Positions 26,289-33,929 of a stretch of DNA of 64,000 nt are shown here, piece by piece. The stretch comes from JAENVU01 sp031422675 (GTDB lineage: Bacteria; Actinomycetota; Acidimicrobiia; IMCC26256; JAENVU01). Under the pieces are notes generated by a model. That model did no database searches. It was not told the origin of the DNA and saw only the letters and a program-made list of their open reading frames with translations. The stretch lies in the NCBI GenBank assembly GCA_031422675.1, contig JANPMG010000028.1, forward strand, positions 24,445 to 88,444. Direction: 5' to 3'. How positions within the stretch are numbered: position 1 is the first letter of the stretch; each line of letters begins with the position of its first letter. Position numbers and translations under genes: made by a program.

Positions 26289-27632
26289 CTAGCGCGAGAC
26301 GCAATCGGGCAACCACAGCGCGACCGTCGGCGAGTTCTCAACAATCACCGCGTGCCCCTGATGGGCATCCGCGATCGTTTGCACGATCGCGAGACCGAGG
26401 CCGGCTCCACCCCCGCCTCGAGCGCGATCGCCGCGCGCGAATCGCTCGAACGCCCGCGCCGCGACATCATCGGCGAACCCGAGACCGGTATCCGACACTG
26501 CGATCTCGATCCCCGCGCGCTTGGGTCCTGCCTGGACCACCACTGCTCCGTCGCCATGACGCAGTGCGTTGTCCACGAGATTCCCGATCGCCTGGCGGAG
26601 CCGAGTCGGGTCGGCGTGCACCATGAGGCCAGGTGCGCACTCGACGACGATCGCACGGCCCCGCGCGTCGGCGCGGTCGACGAACCGATCTCGAACGCTC
26701 CACAGCAAGATCCCGACTTCGACGGTCTCGAACCGCATCGGTAGCTTGCCGTCGCCAGCCTTGACGATGACCAGCAGATCCTCAGCGAGCTGCGCGAGTC
26801 GATCGCACTCCTCGATGGCTGCGTGCAACGAAATGCGGACTGACGGGCCGGCGTCGGGGCTTCGCAGCGCGCCTTCGAGCTCGGTCTTGATCACCGCGAT
26901 CGGGGTACGCAGTTCGTGGCTCGCGTCGGCCACGAATCGGCTCTCGCGCTCGAACGCATCTCGCAGCCGGGTGAGCATCTCGTTCAGGGTCTCACCGAGG
27001 CGCCGGATCTCATCGTGCGCGACCGGAAGGGGGAGTCCCGCGTCTGCTTGGGTGAATGAGACCTCCCGGGCTCGCCGTCGCATCGCCTCAACGGGGGCGA
27101 GACCCGCGGTGGCCAACAGGTAGCCGACGCCAGACGCCAGGAAGGTCGCGATCGCACCACCGACCGTAAAGGACCACACCACGCTCGAGAGCGCATCGTT
27201 GCGGTCGATCAGGGACTGGCCCACGACGAGCACCTCGTCGTCCGCGACGACCGGACGGGACAGAATCCGGGCGGTGCCGTCGATCCCGAGCAGATTGCGT
27301 TCGACCGTGATCTCGTTCCGGGCCGCCCGCTCCAAATCCATCCCCCGCAACGCCGGCCCGCGCGCCCGTCCGCGCGCCGAGCGCACGCGGCCGTCGCGGC
27401 CGAGGATCTGCACGAAACTCTCTTCGGCATCTTCGAGCGCGATACCCGTCAGTCGGATCGGGCGTGAACCCTGCTCGAGCGAGCGCGCCCGCGATCGCAG
27501 TGTTGCGTCGATCCGATCGTCGAGATCCGCTTCGAGCCGCAGATACACAAAGAGAAACGCGCCGACCAGCATCAGGAGCATCGCGGCGCCGAACGCGGCG
27601 GTGAGCCGGACTCGGATCGGAAGTCTGCTCAC
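26289..27632 (-). CDS. Sensor histidine kinase
   Basis: A 447-residue membrane kinase. A first membrane helix (AAFGAAMLLMLVGAFLFVYL), an extracytoplasmic loop of about 110 residues and a second helix (GGAIATFLASGVGYLLATAG) lead into a HAMP domain, the phosphoacceptor H-box VADASHELRTPIAVIKTE, and an ATPase domain with N-box NLVDNALRHG, G1 DTGLGF and G2 GAGLGLAIV. The GTG start at 27632 overlaps the response-regulator stop (GTGA). The signal is unknown. Confidence 0.92.
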   Translation of the reverse strand: MSRLPIRVRLTAAFGAAMLLMLVGAFLFVYLRLEADLDDRIDATLRSRARSLEQGSRPIRLTGIALEDAEESFVQILGRDGRVRSARGRARGPALRGMDLERAARNEITVERNLLGIDGTARILSRPVVADDEVLVVGQSLIDRNDALSSVVWSFTVGGAIATFLASGVGYLLATAGLAPVEAMRRRAREVSFTQADAGLPLPVAHDEIRRLGETLNEMLTRLRDAFERESRFVADASHELRTPIAVIKTELEGALRSPDAGPSVRISLHAAIEECDRLAQLAEDLLVIVKAGDGKLPMRFETVEVGILLWSVRDRFVDRADARGRAIVVECAPGLMVHADPTRLRQAIGNLVDNALRHGDGAVVVQAGPKRAGIEIAVSDTGLGFADDVAARAFERFARGDRARGGGGAGLGLAIVQTIADAHQGHAVIVENSPTVALWLPDCVSR

Positions 27633-28309
27633 CGCCCACCGCCCGCGCGAAGGCGGTACCCCATCCCTCGGACGGTCTCGATCGATCGCGTCCCGAAGGG
27701 TCGGTCGACCTTCTCGCGGAGGTACCGGATGTAGACCTCGATCACGTTGGATCGATGTTCGTAGTCGAAGTCCCATGCCGCGTCCAGGAGCTGCTGCCGA
27801 GTGAGCACTTGGCCGGGATGGCGCATGAAGGTCTCGAGGATTGCGAATTCCCGGGTCGACAGATCGATCTCGGTATCACCGCGCCAGACCTGTTGACCGG
27901 CAGGATCGAGGCGGAGGTCGGCGACCTCGAGGACCGCGGGTCGTTCTCCGACATCCCGACGCGCGAGCGCCCGGAGTCGAGCGAGCAGCTCGGCCAACGA
28001 GAACGGTTTCGTGAGGTAGTCGTCCGCGCCCACGTCGAGACCGCGCACTCGATCTTCGACCGCATCCCTCGCCGTCACCATGATGATCGGAATCCACACG
28101 CCATCGGCTCGCAGCAGCCGACACGTCTCGAAACCGTCTCGTCCGGGCATCATCACGTCGAGGACCATGGCGTCGTAGCTCGCGGCACGCACCATCCAGA
28201 GCGCGTCATCACTCGTTGGCGCGATGTCGGCGACGACCGCGGCATTTCGCAGGGCACGATGCATTGCGGCGGCCATCCGCACGTCGTCCTCCACGATCAG
28301 CACTCGCAC
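27629..28309 (-). CDS. OmpR/PhoB-type response regulator
   Basis: The 226-residue product has a receiver domain (acidic pocket VEDD near residue 8, phosphoacceptor Asp in VLDVMMPGRDGF, TKPF Lys) and a C-terminal winged helix (LSTREFAILETFMRHPGQVLTRQQLLDAAW, YIRYLREKVDRPFG, VRGMGYRL). The start is GTG at 28309, giving VRVLIVEDD; a longer upstream frame has no family similarity. It is the first gene of the regulator-kinase-secreted protein series. Confidence 0.92.
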   Translation of the reverse strand: MRVLIVEDDVRMAAAMHRALRNAAVVADIAPTSDDALWMVRAASYDAMVLDVMMPGRDGFETCRLLRADGVWIPIIMVTARDAVEDRVRGLDVGADDYLTKPFSLAELLARLRALARRDVGERPAVLEVADLRLDPAGQQVWRGDTEIDLSTREFAILETFMRHPGQVLTRQQLLDAAWDFDYEHRSNVIEVYIRYLREKVDRPFGTRSIETVRGMGYRLRAGGGR

Positions 28310-28403
28310 CCCCCGAGTATGGGCCAAAATATGAGAGGCAGATGAGAGGACAAGCAACCCCGGGTCGTGGTGAAACCCATTGCGAACGTCCGGAGTTCGG
28401 ACC

Positions 28404-28625
28404 CTACGGAGTCGTACCGAGATCGACGGCGTGGAGATTGTCACCCATCTCGTTGGGTTCGTCACCGCGGGTGGCCGTGTCGCCGTAGCCGAGTTCGCCG
28501 TAGGCACCCGAGCCCCAACACTTCACGGTGGCATCGTCGAGCAGAGCACACGATTGGATTCCGCTCGCCGCGCTGACCCCGACGGCCGTACGGCCGGCAC
28601 CAACGTTGACAACTGCGAGGTTGCG
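28404..28625 (-). pseudogene. Remnant of an RCC1-repeat protein
   Basis: The minus frame reads an RCC1-type repeat: SCALLDDATVKCWGSGAYGELG, then GDEPNEMGDNL and AVDLGT, ending at a TAG (28404-28406). This matches the repeat of bacterial RCC1-like secreted proteins. In-frame TAG at 28626-28628 lies just upstream and there is no ATG, GTG or TTG between, so only about 73 codons of a once longer gene survive. It is the only clear content of the 461-base gap between the response regulator and the next SDR gene. Confidence 0.75.
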
Positions 28626-28725
28626 CTACGAATCCTCCCTCGCCGACCTCGATGCGCAGGGTGCGTTCTTCTTCGCCGGTCTTGCCGTTTTACTCAGCGC
28701 AATCGCACCTGACCCATCGCTCTGA
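28621..28725 (+). pseudogene. Possible 3' relic of a small membrane protein
   Basis: From a TTG at 28621 the plus strand reads a 34-residue frame with a hydrophobic segment (GAFFFAGLAVLLSAIA) and a natural-looking end before TGA at 28723-28725. It begins exactly where the RCC1 relic on the other strand stops being open, which suggests a deletion junction near 28621-28628. It may be chance; the family was not recognised. Confidence 0.3.
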
Positions 28726-28770
28726 GTCGTCCGCCAGCCGAACCCTGCGCGCCGCCTCGGCGACCCAGAC

Positions 28771-29529
28771 CTACTTCGGGGCGAAGCGCACGCCGGCGTC
28801 CAGACGGATGCAGCTGCCGTTCAGCATCGGGTTGCGCACGATCGCGAGTGCGAGCTGCGCGTACTCCTCCGGCTTACCCATACGGCGCGGGAACGCGTTG
28901 TCGCGTGTCAGTTCCGCCTGCATCTCCGGCGGCGCGAGCGAGGTGAGACCCGTCTCGAACAGACTCGGCGCGATCGCGACCGAGCGGATGCCGAGCGTCC
29001 CGAGATCGCGTGCCATCGGCAACATCATCGCGGCCACGCCGGCTTTCGCCGCGGTGTAGGCGACCTGACCGATCTGTCCTTCGAACGCGGCGACTGAAGC
29101 GGTGTCGATGATCACACCGCGCTCGCCATCCTCCGGCTCGTTCTCGCGCATGTGCCACGCCTGCAGCCGATTGAGGTTGAACGTCGCCACGAGACTGAAC
29201 TCGATCACCCGCCGGAACTCGTCGATCGGGTGCGGACCCGCCTTGGAGATCGTGCGCATCGCGATTCCACCACCGGCGGTATTCACCGCAATGTGCAGCG
29301 CACCGAGCGCGTCAATCGCCGACGCGAACGCGGCGTCGACGGAGTCCCCATCCATCACGTCGCACGGGTGGAATGTGGCGCCCATCTCGGCGGCGACTTC
29401 CGCGCCCGCCGACTTCGGCAGATCGAGGATCGCAACATCGGCGCCCGCTTCGCGCAACATCTCCGCCGTCGCCCGCGCCATGCCCGACGCGCCGCCGACG
29501 ACCATCGCTGCCTTCCCCTGGATCTGCAT
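28771..29529 (-). CDS. Short-chain dehydrogenase/reductase (3-hydroxyacyl-CoA dehydrogenase type 2-like)
   Basis: The 252-residue SDR has the cofactor motif VVGGASGMARATAEML, an Asp ending strand 2 (AILDLP, NAD preference) and the catalytic Ser in IIDTASVAAFEGQ with YTAAK about 13 residues later. The HSD10-like features (DxASVAAFEGQIGQVAY, GIRSVAIAPSLFETG) suggest a 3-hydroxyacyl-CoA or hydroxysteroid dehydrogenase; the substrate is not determined. It is bordered on both sides by decayed gene fragments. Confidence 0.82.
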   Translation of the reverse strand: MQIQGKAAMVVGGASGMARATAEMLREAGADVAILDLPKSAGAEVAAEMGATFHPCDVMDGDSVDAAFASAIDALGALHIAVNTAGGGIAMRTISKAGPHPIDEFRRVIEFSLVATFNLNRLQAWHMRENEPEDGERGVIIDTASVAAFEGQIGQVAYTAAKAGVAAMMLPMARDLGTLGIRSVAIAPSLFETGLTSLAPPEMQAELTRDNAFPRRMGKPEEYAQLALAIVRNPMLNGSCIRLDAGVRFAPK

Positions 29530-29597
29530 CGGGGTGTACCTCCTTCACTCGTGGAGGGCGGAAACTACCGGGTCCCACTTGTTCGGCGCGGCGACCG

Positions 29598-29690
29598 TCA
29601 CGCGTTGAACCCGACCGCGATCCCGACGGCCAGCAGGATGTTCAGCAGCGCGACACCCACAAGCCGAGTCACTGGGAATCTCAGTCGCCT
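29598..29690 (-). pseudogene. Possible C-terminal relic of a membrane protein
   Basis: The minus frame ends with a hydrophobic stretch (VGVALLNILLAVGIAVGFNA) before a TGA at 29598-29600, like the last helix of a permease. There is no usable upstream sequence: the frame meets the plus-strand relic that begins at about 29669. The family is not recognised and chance is possible. Confidence 0.3.
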
Positions 29691-29959
29691 ACCTCGCGAT
29701 CCCGGCCACCATCTTCGGAGTCTGGGAACACGTCGAGGCGAATCACGACGCGGGTCCGCTCAACTTTCGCTACGCGAAGAGTTGGCCCACGATGTCCTCG
29801 TGGTCGCAGTGGTGGAAGGCGGCCACCAAAGCCGTACGCCCGTCACCTCCACTGACGCCGGGAGTGCTCGCGCTGATTGCATTCATGGTGTTGATCGCCA
29901 TCAGTCGGCCGCCGTGCCGACGTGCCGACGCGACCGAGCCCCAGTCACCGTTGCGGTGA
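29669..29959 (+). pseudogene. 5'-truncated small membrane protein gene
   Basis: The plus frame reads a 96-residue segment with two hydrophobic helices (GISVAYLAIPATIFGVW and PGVLALIAFMVLIAISR) joined by a soluble loop with NFRYAKSWPTMSSWSQWW. Codon use and composition look protein-like, but upstream only a TGA (about 29606) and no ATG, GTG or TTG lie in frame, so the N-terminus is missing. This occupies the first half of the 595-base gap 29530-30124. Confidence 0.5.
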
Positions 29960-29990
29960 CCGGGGCTCGCGTCGGCCGCAGTTCAGTGCC

Positions 29991-30128
29991 TCAGCGCAGC
30001 GGCGCCGACGTGGCGTACTGCGTGGTCGAGGCCAGCACGGAGTTGCTGCTGTCCAGCAGTTCCGCGTCGATCTTGTACGGCGTGGTGTACGAGTCAAGCA
30101 GTTCGCGTGCCCCGCACCGCTGGGTCAC
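29991..30128 (-). pseudogene. Short C-terminal relic or 45-residue ORF after the nucleotidyltransferase gene
   Basis: A minus frame from GTG (30128, overlapping the preceding stop as GTGA) encodes 45 residues including ELLDSYTTPYKIDAELLDSS and ending ATSAPLR before TGA. The composition resembles the C-terminus of a secreted beta-rich protein, so it is probably a gene remnant, although the GTGA overlap would also allow coupled translation. Confidence 0.4.
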
Positions 30129-30577
30129 GCGTCGCGGCTGCGAAGACTCTCGATATCAGCGAGGTCTTGGGCGCGACCAGCGGCGGCTTTGTTGGCGATG
30201 AGGTCATCGACACCGATGAATGGCACGATAATCCCGTCGAGGTCGAGGTCGACTCGATCCCGCCAACATTGCTCGAAGACCACTCCCGACGGAGATGTGA
30301 GTAGATCGACACGGTTCGGCGGGTACCCCAGCTGAATGACGGAGTCCGGCGTCGTGAAGTCGGTCGAGGTCAGACCGAGCCCGCCGAAGCCGAAGTCCTG
30401 GAGCGCGGCCACGGTTGCTTCGCCATTGGCCTCGTCCATCCAGATCCAGATGTCGAGATCCTTGGTGTAGCGAGGGTGGCCGTGCACCGCGACGGCCCAA
30501 CCGCCGACGATCAGGTAGCGAACGTCACGGGCGGCGAAGGACTCGAGCAACTCGCGGAAGTCTCGGTTCAGTTTCAT
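30125..30577 (-). CDS. Nucleotidyltransferase-fold protein (AbiEii/DUF6036-like)
   Basis: The 150-residue product has the minimal nucleotidyltransferase signature YLIVGGWAVAVHGHPRYTKDLDIWI (GG helix, then Arg-x-Thr-x-Asp-x-Asp metal motif), and later VDLL and DLIANKAAAGRAQDLADIESL, typical of AbiEii/MNT-related proteins found in toxin-antitoxin-like pairs. ATG at 30577 gives the family's usual start (KLNRDFRELLE). A smaller gene upstream overlaps it by 53 bases in another frame, forming a two-gene cassette. Confidence 0.82.
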   Translation of the reverse strand: MKLNRDFRELLESFAARDVRYLIVGGWAVAVHGHPRYTKDLDIWIWMDEANGEATVAALQDFGFGGLGLTSTDFTTPDSVIQLGYPPNRVDLLTSPSGVVFEQCWRDRVDLDLDGIIVPFIGVDDLIANKAAAGRAQDLADIESLRSRDA

Positions 30578-30695
30578 CGCACCACCCATGAAACTCGCGA
30601 CGCATCTCGCTCACGGCCGCAACCCGCTGCTCCGGCCGCTTCGATCGCCAGAACTGAAGGTCGTCGTGTGCATCGAACATCGACTTTTTTGTCAC
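30525..30695 (-). CDS. Small partner protein overlapping the nucleotidyltransferase gene
   Basis: A frame of 56 codons from GTG 30695 (or 51 from ATG 30680) includes MFDAHDDLQFWRSKRPEQR, VAAVSEMRREFHGW and the ending RLPRVARVLRRP. This matches the pattern of small conserved proteins (a W/F-x-S-x-T/R-P-E-E/Q-R helix, ending R-L-P-R-V) that precede nucleotidyltransferase-fold genes in many bacteria. It ends inside the downstream gene (53-base overlap). The pair could be antitoxin plus toxin, but neither function is shown here. Confidence 0.6.
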   Translation of the reverse strand: MTKKSMFDAHDDLQFWRSKRPEQRVAAVSEMRREFHGWCDETEPRLPRVARVLRRP

Positions 30696-30762
30696 GACGC
30701 GAGCGATGCCAGCCACGCATCCAGTGTACCCGTCGCCGCAGCAGGACGATGGCTTCGGCGCG

Positions 30763-31023
30763 TCACGCGTCCTCGAAGCTGGTGTCGTCGACGAAGCCGT
30801 CGTCATCGGACGGACACCCGCAACTGATGAGCTGACCGCGACAACATGGACACCTCTGGAGGTCACAGCCCGGGTGGTGTAGCCCGCCGCCCGCGGTGCC
30901 GCAGTCTCCGCAGCGTGACCGCGTACGTGAGAGCGGCAACGTCACTTCCCGCTGGTGCAGGGCGTCAACGGTGCAGGACGCGCCCGTCAACATCTCTTGC
31001 TCACACCACGTGCATATCGCCAT
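30763..31023 (-). CDS. Cysteine-rich zinc-ribbon-like small protein
   Basis: The 86-residue product contains two or three CxxC-type knuckles: CTWCEQEM near the start, CGDCG, then HHPGCDLQRCPCCRGQ and CGC, ending in an acidic tail. This suggests two zinc ribbons. ATG at 31023 has GGAGG seven bases upstream, a strong start. No name could be given; small zinc-binding proteins of this type often act as nucleic-acid or protein-binding adaptors. Confidence 0.65.
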   Translation of the reverse strand: MAICTWCEQEMLTGASCTVDALHQREVTLPLSRTRSRCGDCGTAGGGLHHPGCDLQRCPCCRGQLISCGCPSDDDGFVDDTSFEDA

Positions 31024-31120
31024 GACACTTCCTCCAAAATCCGTGATCCGTCGAGGGGGAAGTTGCAGCACGAGGCGCCGAAGCGGACCCTACCCACGAG
31101 GTGTGACCACGCCCCTTCCT

Positions 31121-31136
31121 CGGGGCGATCGCCCCG
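31121..31136. other. Perfect 16-bp palindrome, possible terminator or operator
   Basis: CGGGGCGATCGCCCCG lies in the 170-base gap between the zinc-ribbon gene and the isochorismatase relic. It could fold into a GC hairpin on either strand; no T-run follows. Apart from this the gap shows nothing recognisable. Confidence 0.5.
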
Positions 31137-31193
31137 TGGCCGGGCTGCCTCACACCACCGTCGATACGGAAAGAGACCGGCGCAGAGCTCTGT

Positions 31194-31365
31194 TCAGGAA
31201 CCGCCGATCAGGTCGATGACTTCGGTCGTCGTTCGGACGTCGCCGAAGCTGCGATAGATCGTGTGCAACGTCGCGCTCAGATCTTGGTCGCGCATCGCGG
31301 CGTTCGCATCGGCGACAAAGATCACGCGGTAGCCGAGCGCGCTTGCATCGCGGCCACCTCAGCCG
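31194..31365 (-). pseudogene. C-terminal remnant of an isochorismatase-family hydrolase
   Basis: A minus frame ending at TGA 31194-31196 reads ALGYRVIFVADANAAMRD, LSATLHTIYRSFGDVRTTTE and VIDLIGGS, the standard C-terminus of isochorismatase-like cysteine hydrolases. The N-terminal domain with the catalytic Asp, Lys and Cys is absent. Upstream, in another frame, the SDR gene (31322-32107) overlaps the remnant, so a deletion appears to have joined the two genes. Confidence 0.75.
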
Positions 31366-32107
31366 CCAGGTTGCGTCCGATCAGTTTCGCCACCGCATTC
31401 GGCGCCACCCGGTGCAGCCGCCACAGCAGCGCCGCGCGGCCGGGGGTGATCAAGCCACGGTTGTCACGCACGCCGTTCACGACGGCATCCGCGAGCGTCC
31501 CCGGCGTCAACGGCTTGCCGCCCGCGGCGGTGATGTATCGCCGCACGTCCATGCCTCGGGTCGAGCCGGGCTGGTCGAGGAGCGGCGTTTCGACCGGTCC
31601 CGGGCAGACAGTGGTGACACCGACCCCGTGACGCGCCGCCTCCGGCCGCAAGCTCGCACCGAGGCCGACCACCGCATGCTTCGTCATTGCGTACGGCGTG
31701 AGCAACGGGGCACCGAGCAATCCCGAGAGTGACGCCATCAGGACGATGGCGCCTTGGCCGCGGTCGACCAGTATGGGGTACGCAGCCTGAACGGTGTTCG
31801 CGGTCCCTCGGATGTTGACGTCGATCGAGCGCGTCCAGTCGCTTGCGGTCAGATCCTCGACGAGACCACCGACGCCGATCCCGGCGTTGGCCACCACCAC
31901 ATCGAGCCGACCCCGCTCGGCCCGCAGCTCGCTGAAAGCCCGGCGAGTTGCGTCCCCGTCGGTGACATCGAGATCGATGACAGCACCTCGGCCGGGAAGA
32001 TCCGCCGACACCGCCACGGCTCCGGCACGCTCGAACGCGGTTCCGAGGGCCGATCCAATCCCACCGGCCCCACCGGTGATGACGACGACCGCGTTTTCCA
32101 GATCCAT
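31322..32107 (-). CDS. Short-chain dehydrogenase/reductase
   Basis: A 261-residue classical SDR with cofactor motif VITGGAGGIGSALG, ANAGIG, the catalytic Ser in LMASLSGLLGAP and YAMTK, and CPGPVETPLL after the active site. The last ten or so residues (AAMQARSATA) are read from isochorismatase-remnant DNA in another frame, so the native C-terminus was probably replaced at a deletion junction. ATG at 32107 has GGGGG about six bases upstream. Substrate unknown. Confidence 0.82.
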   Translation of the reverse strand: MDLENAVVVITGGAGGIGSALGTAFERAGAVAVSADLPGRGAVIDLDVTDGDATRRAFSELRAERGRLDVVVANAGIGVGGLVEDLTASDWTRSIDVNIRGTANTVQAAYPILVDRGQGAIVLMASLSGLLGAPLLTPYAMTKHAVVGLGASLRPEAARHGVGVTTVCPGPVETPLLDQPGSTRGMDVRRYITAAGGKPLTPGTLADAVVNGVRDNRGLITPGRAALLWRLHRVAPNAVAKLIGRNLAAEVAAMQARSATA

Positions 32108-32216
32108 CAAGCCCCCTGTTGTCGTTGCATCGATTCCCAGCCCTTCGTTGCGGCACTGATCCGATCAGCTGGGCGTCTTGGGCCAGCTCCAGTCTCCGCC
32201 TGCGAGACTCGCTCGC

Positions 32217-32657
32217 ATGGAGGCATTCGTCACTGCGGGCGCGGGGTTCCTCCTCGCGGTGCTCTGGTTCGACCTCATGTTCGACGTGCAAGTCCGCGGC
32301 ACGGTGACTGACGAAGCGATTGCATCGATCTCTGCGTACTACCGGCGCGTCACCACGGACGCACGCCCCATGAACCGATTTGTCGCGGTCGCGATGCTAG
32401 CCACCGTCATCGCAATCGTCGCGGAGCTCACGACCGATCGGGTCGCCGCGTGGGTCGGCTGGGTTTCGCTTGGACTTGCCGTCGTGGCGATGTCGACGGC
32501 TGCGCTCCGTACCGTGCCGCGCGCGGTGCGCCTCGGCGCCAACCTCGACCCAGCCGACGAGCAGGCGCGCATGGCTCGGCGCATCCTGCACGAGCACGTG
32601 CTGTGCTTCCTCTCGATCGGCGCGCTGATTGCCGTCCAACTCACCCACGCCGCTTGA
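32217..32657 (+). CDS. Four-helix membrane protein of unknown function
   Basis: The 146-residue product has about four hydrophobic segments (FVTAGAGFLLAVLWFDLMF, FVAVAMLATVIAIVAEL, WVGWVSLGLAVVAMSTAAL, and a C-terminal LCFLSIGALIAVQL). The motif WFDLMFDVQ after helix 1 and a loop with YYRRVTTDARPMNRF recall small uncharacterised membrane proteins. ATG at 32217 is the first start after an upstream noncoding stretch. The next gene starts 22 bases downstream, so they are probably co-transcribed. Confidence 0.65.
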   Translation: MEAFVTAGAGFLLAVLWFDLMFDVQVRGTVTDEAIASISAYYRRVTTDARPMNRFVAVAMLATVIAIVAELTTDRVAAWVGWVSLGLAVVAMSTAALRTVPRAVRLGANLDPADEQARMARRILHEHVLCFLSIGALIAVQLTHAA

Positions 32658-32679
32658 CCGTCAACACCAAGGAGACCCG

Positions 32680-33522
32680 ATGGACCCGATGATCGCTCGC
32701 CGGACGTGGCGGACTCTGGAACCGATTCACGGCATGATCTACTTCTCGCCCGAGGCCGCCACGGCGTACGAGCGGTTGGGCCTGACCGGCCGGATGGGTT
32801 ACTTCGCCTCGCGCGCCGCGCCCATGGGGGCCGTGCCCGCCGAAGTTGTCATCGCGACCTTCTACAACTTCCGACCGCAACTGGTTCGCGACGCGATCCC
32901 GGAGGCGTGGACGCGCGCCACGCCGGCCGCGATCCTCGCGGCGCGGGTGGCCTCGGCCGACGGCGCGCTGCGGCGCTCCGTCCCCGACGCGATCGGCAGC
33001 GAAGATGTGACGGAGGCGGCTGGACTCGCGCGCCAAGCCGCCGAGGTCGCGTGCGAACACCTCGACGGCCGCCCACTCTTCGCCGGCCATGCATCACTCC
33101 CCTGGCCCGACGAACCCCACCTCGTGCTCTGGCACGCGCAAAGTCTCCTGCGCGAGTTCCGCGGCGACGGGCACATCGCCGCGCTGCTTACGGCCGGATT
33201 GAGCGGACTCGAAGCTGCGATCACCCATGTCGCCACGGGCGAAGTCCCCGGCGCGGTGATGCTGGCCACCCGTGATTGGCCGGCGAGTGAATGGGCCGCC
33301 GGCATCGAGGGTTTACGGGCGCGCGGAATCCTCGAACCCGGTGACGACCTGGCGCTCACCGAGCGCGGCCGCGCCCAACGCGAGTGGGTGGAGGACACCA
33401 CCGACGCGGCTGCCGCCGTCGCCTACGAGACCTTGGGTGATGACGGATGCGCGCGACTCCGCACGCTCGGTCGACCACTGAGTCGGGCCATCGTCGACGG
33501 CGGATTCCTCCGGCCTCTCTGA
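32680..33522 (+). CDS. SCO6745-family helical protein
   Basis: The 280-residue product matches the SCO6745-type family of actinobacterial proteins: an N-terminal LEPIHGMIYFSPEAATAYERLGL segment, FASRAAPMGAVPAEVVIATFYNF, a central LPWPDEPHLVLWHAQSLLREFRGDGHIAAL motif and a C-terminal winged-helix-like end. Molecular function unknown. ATG at 32680 is preceded by AAGGAG five bases upstream. Confidence 0.75.
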   Translation: MDPMIARRTWRTLEPIHGMIYFSPEAATAYERLGLTGRMGYFASRAAPMGAVPAEVVIATFYNFRPQLVRDAIPEAWTRATPAAILAARVASADGALRRSVPDAIGSEDVTEAAGLARQAAEVACEHLDGRPLFAGHASLPWPDEPHLVLWHAQSLLREFRGDGHIAALLTAGLSGLEAAITHVATGEVPGAVMLATRDWPASEWAAGIEGLRARGILEPGDDLALTERGRAQREWVEDTTDAAAAVAYETLGDDGCARLRTLGRPLSRAIVDGGFLRPL

Positions 33523-33680
33523 CTGCTCGTACCCCGGCGAACCGACGCGCCGAATGCAAGCTGGGGCTTGCGCTTTTGGTACGAGTTGCGGGACGGGGGT
33601 GGGCGGCGGCGGGTCCGCGGTGAAAGTCACTCCCTGAGCCCGAGTCGGCAACCGTTACACTGACCCGGCCCGCAAGACTC

Positions 33681-33754
33681 GCGCCCGTAGCTCAGCTGGA
33701 TAGAGCAGTGGACTTCTAATCCGCCGGTCGGAGGTTCGAGTCCTCCCGGGCGCG
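33681..33754 (+). tRNA. tRNA-Arg (anticodon TCT)
   Basis: Acceptor GCGCCCG pairs with CGGGCGC, the anticodon loop CTTCTAA sits between GTGGA and TCCGC, and the T-arm is GGAGGTTCGAGTCCTCC. No CCA is encoded after discriminator G. Confidence 0.96.
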
Positions 33755-33805
33755 CCGGCGACGCCACAATGTCGGCGGAACACGACGGCTGAGCCGTCAT
33801 CTCAT

Positions 33806-33883
33806 GGTGGCCGTAGCTCAGTTGGCTAGAGCGCCGGGTTGTGATCCCGGAGGTCGGGGGTTCGAAACCCCTCGGTCACCCCA
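33806..33883 (+). tRNA. tRNA-His (anticodon GTG)
   Basis: Acceptor GTGGCCG pairs with CGGTCAC, with the extra G at 33806 facing discriminator C at 33880, the hallmark of tRNA-His. The anticodon loop TTGTGAT sits between CCGGG and CCCGG. CCA is encoded. An 8-bp hairpin (33889-33907) follows. The 3' half is duplicated at 35254. Confidence 0.97.
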
Positions 33884-33909
33884 CTCAACGCGACGCTTGG
33901 CGTCGCGCG
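33846..33909 (+). repeat. tRNA-His 3'-end repeat, copy 1 (attachment-site-like)
   Basis: This copy starts in the 3' strand of the anticodon stem of tRNA-His and runs through the T-arm, acceptor and the downstream hairpin. The first 20 bases (CCCGGAGGTCGGGGGTTCGA) recur exactly at 35254-35273, and the rest recurs with scattered differences. It forms the left boundary of a segment containing only the amidohydrolase gene. Confidence 0.85.
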
Positions 33910-33929
33910 CCCAACTCAAGGAGTCGGCC

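Noticed and set aside
33804..33929. N-terminal extension of the amidohydrolase
   Set aside because: It is read through tRNA-His, and a strong AAGGAG precedes the ATG at 33930.
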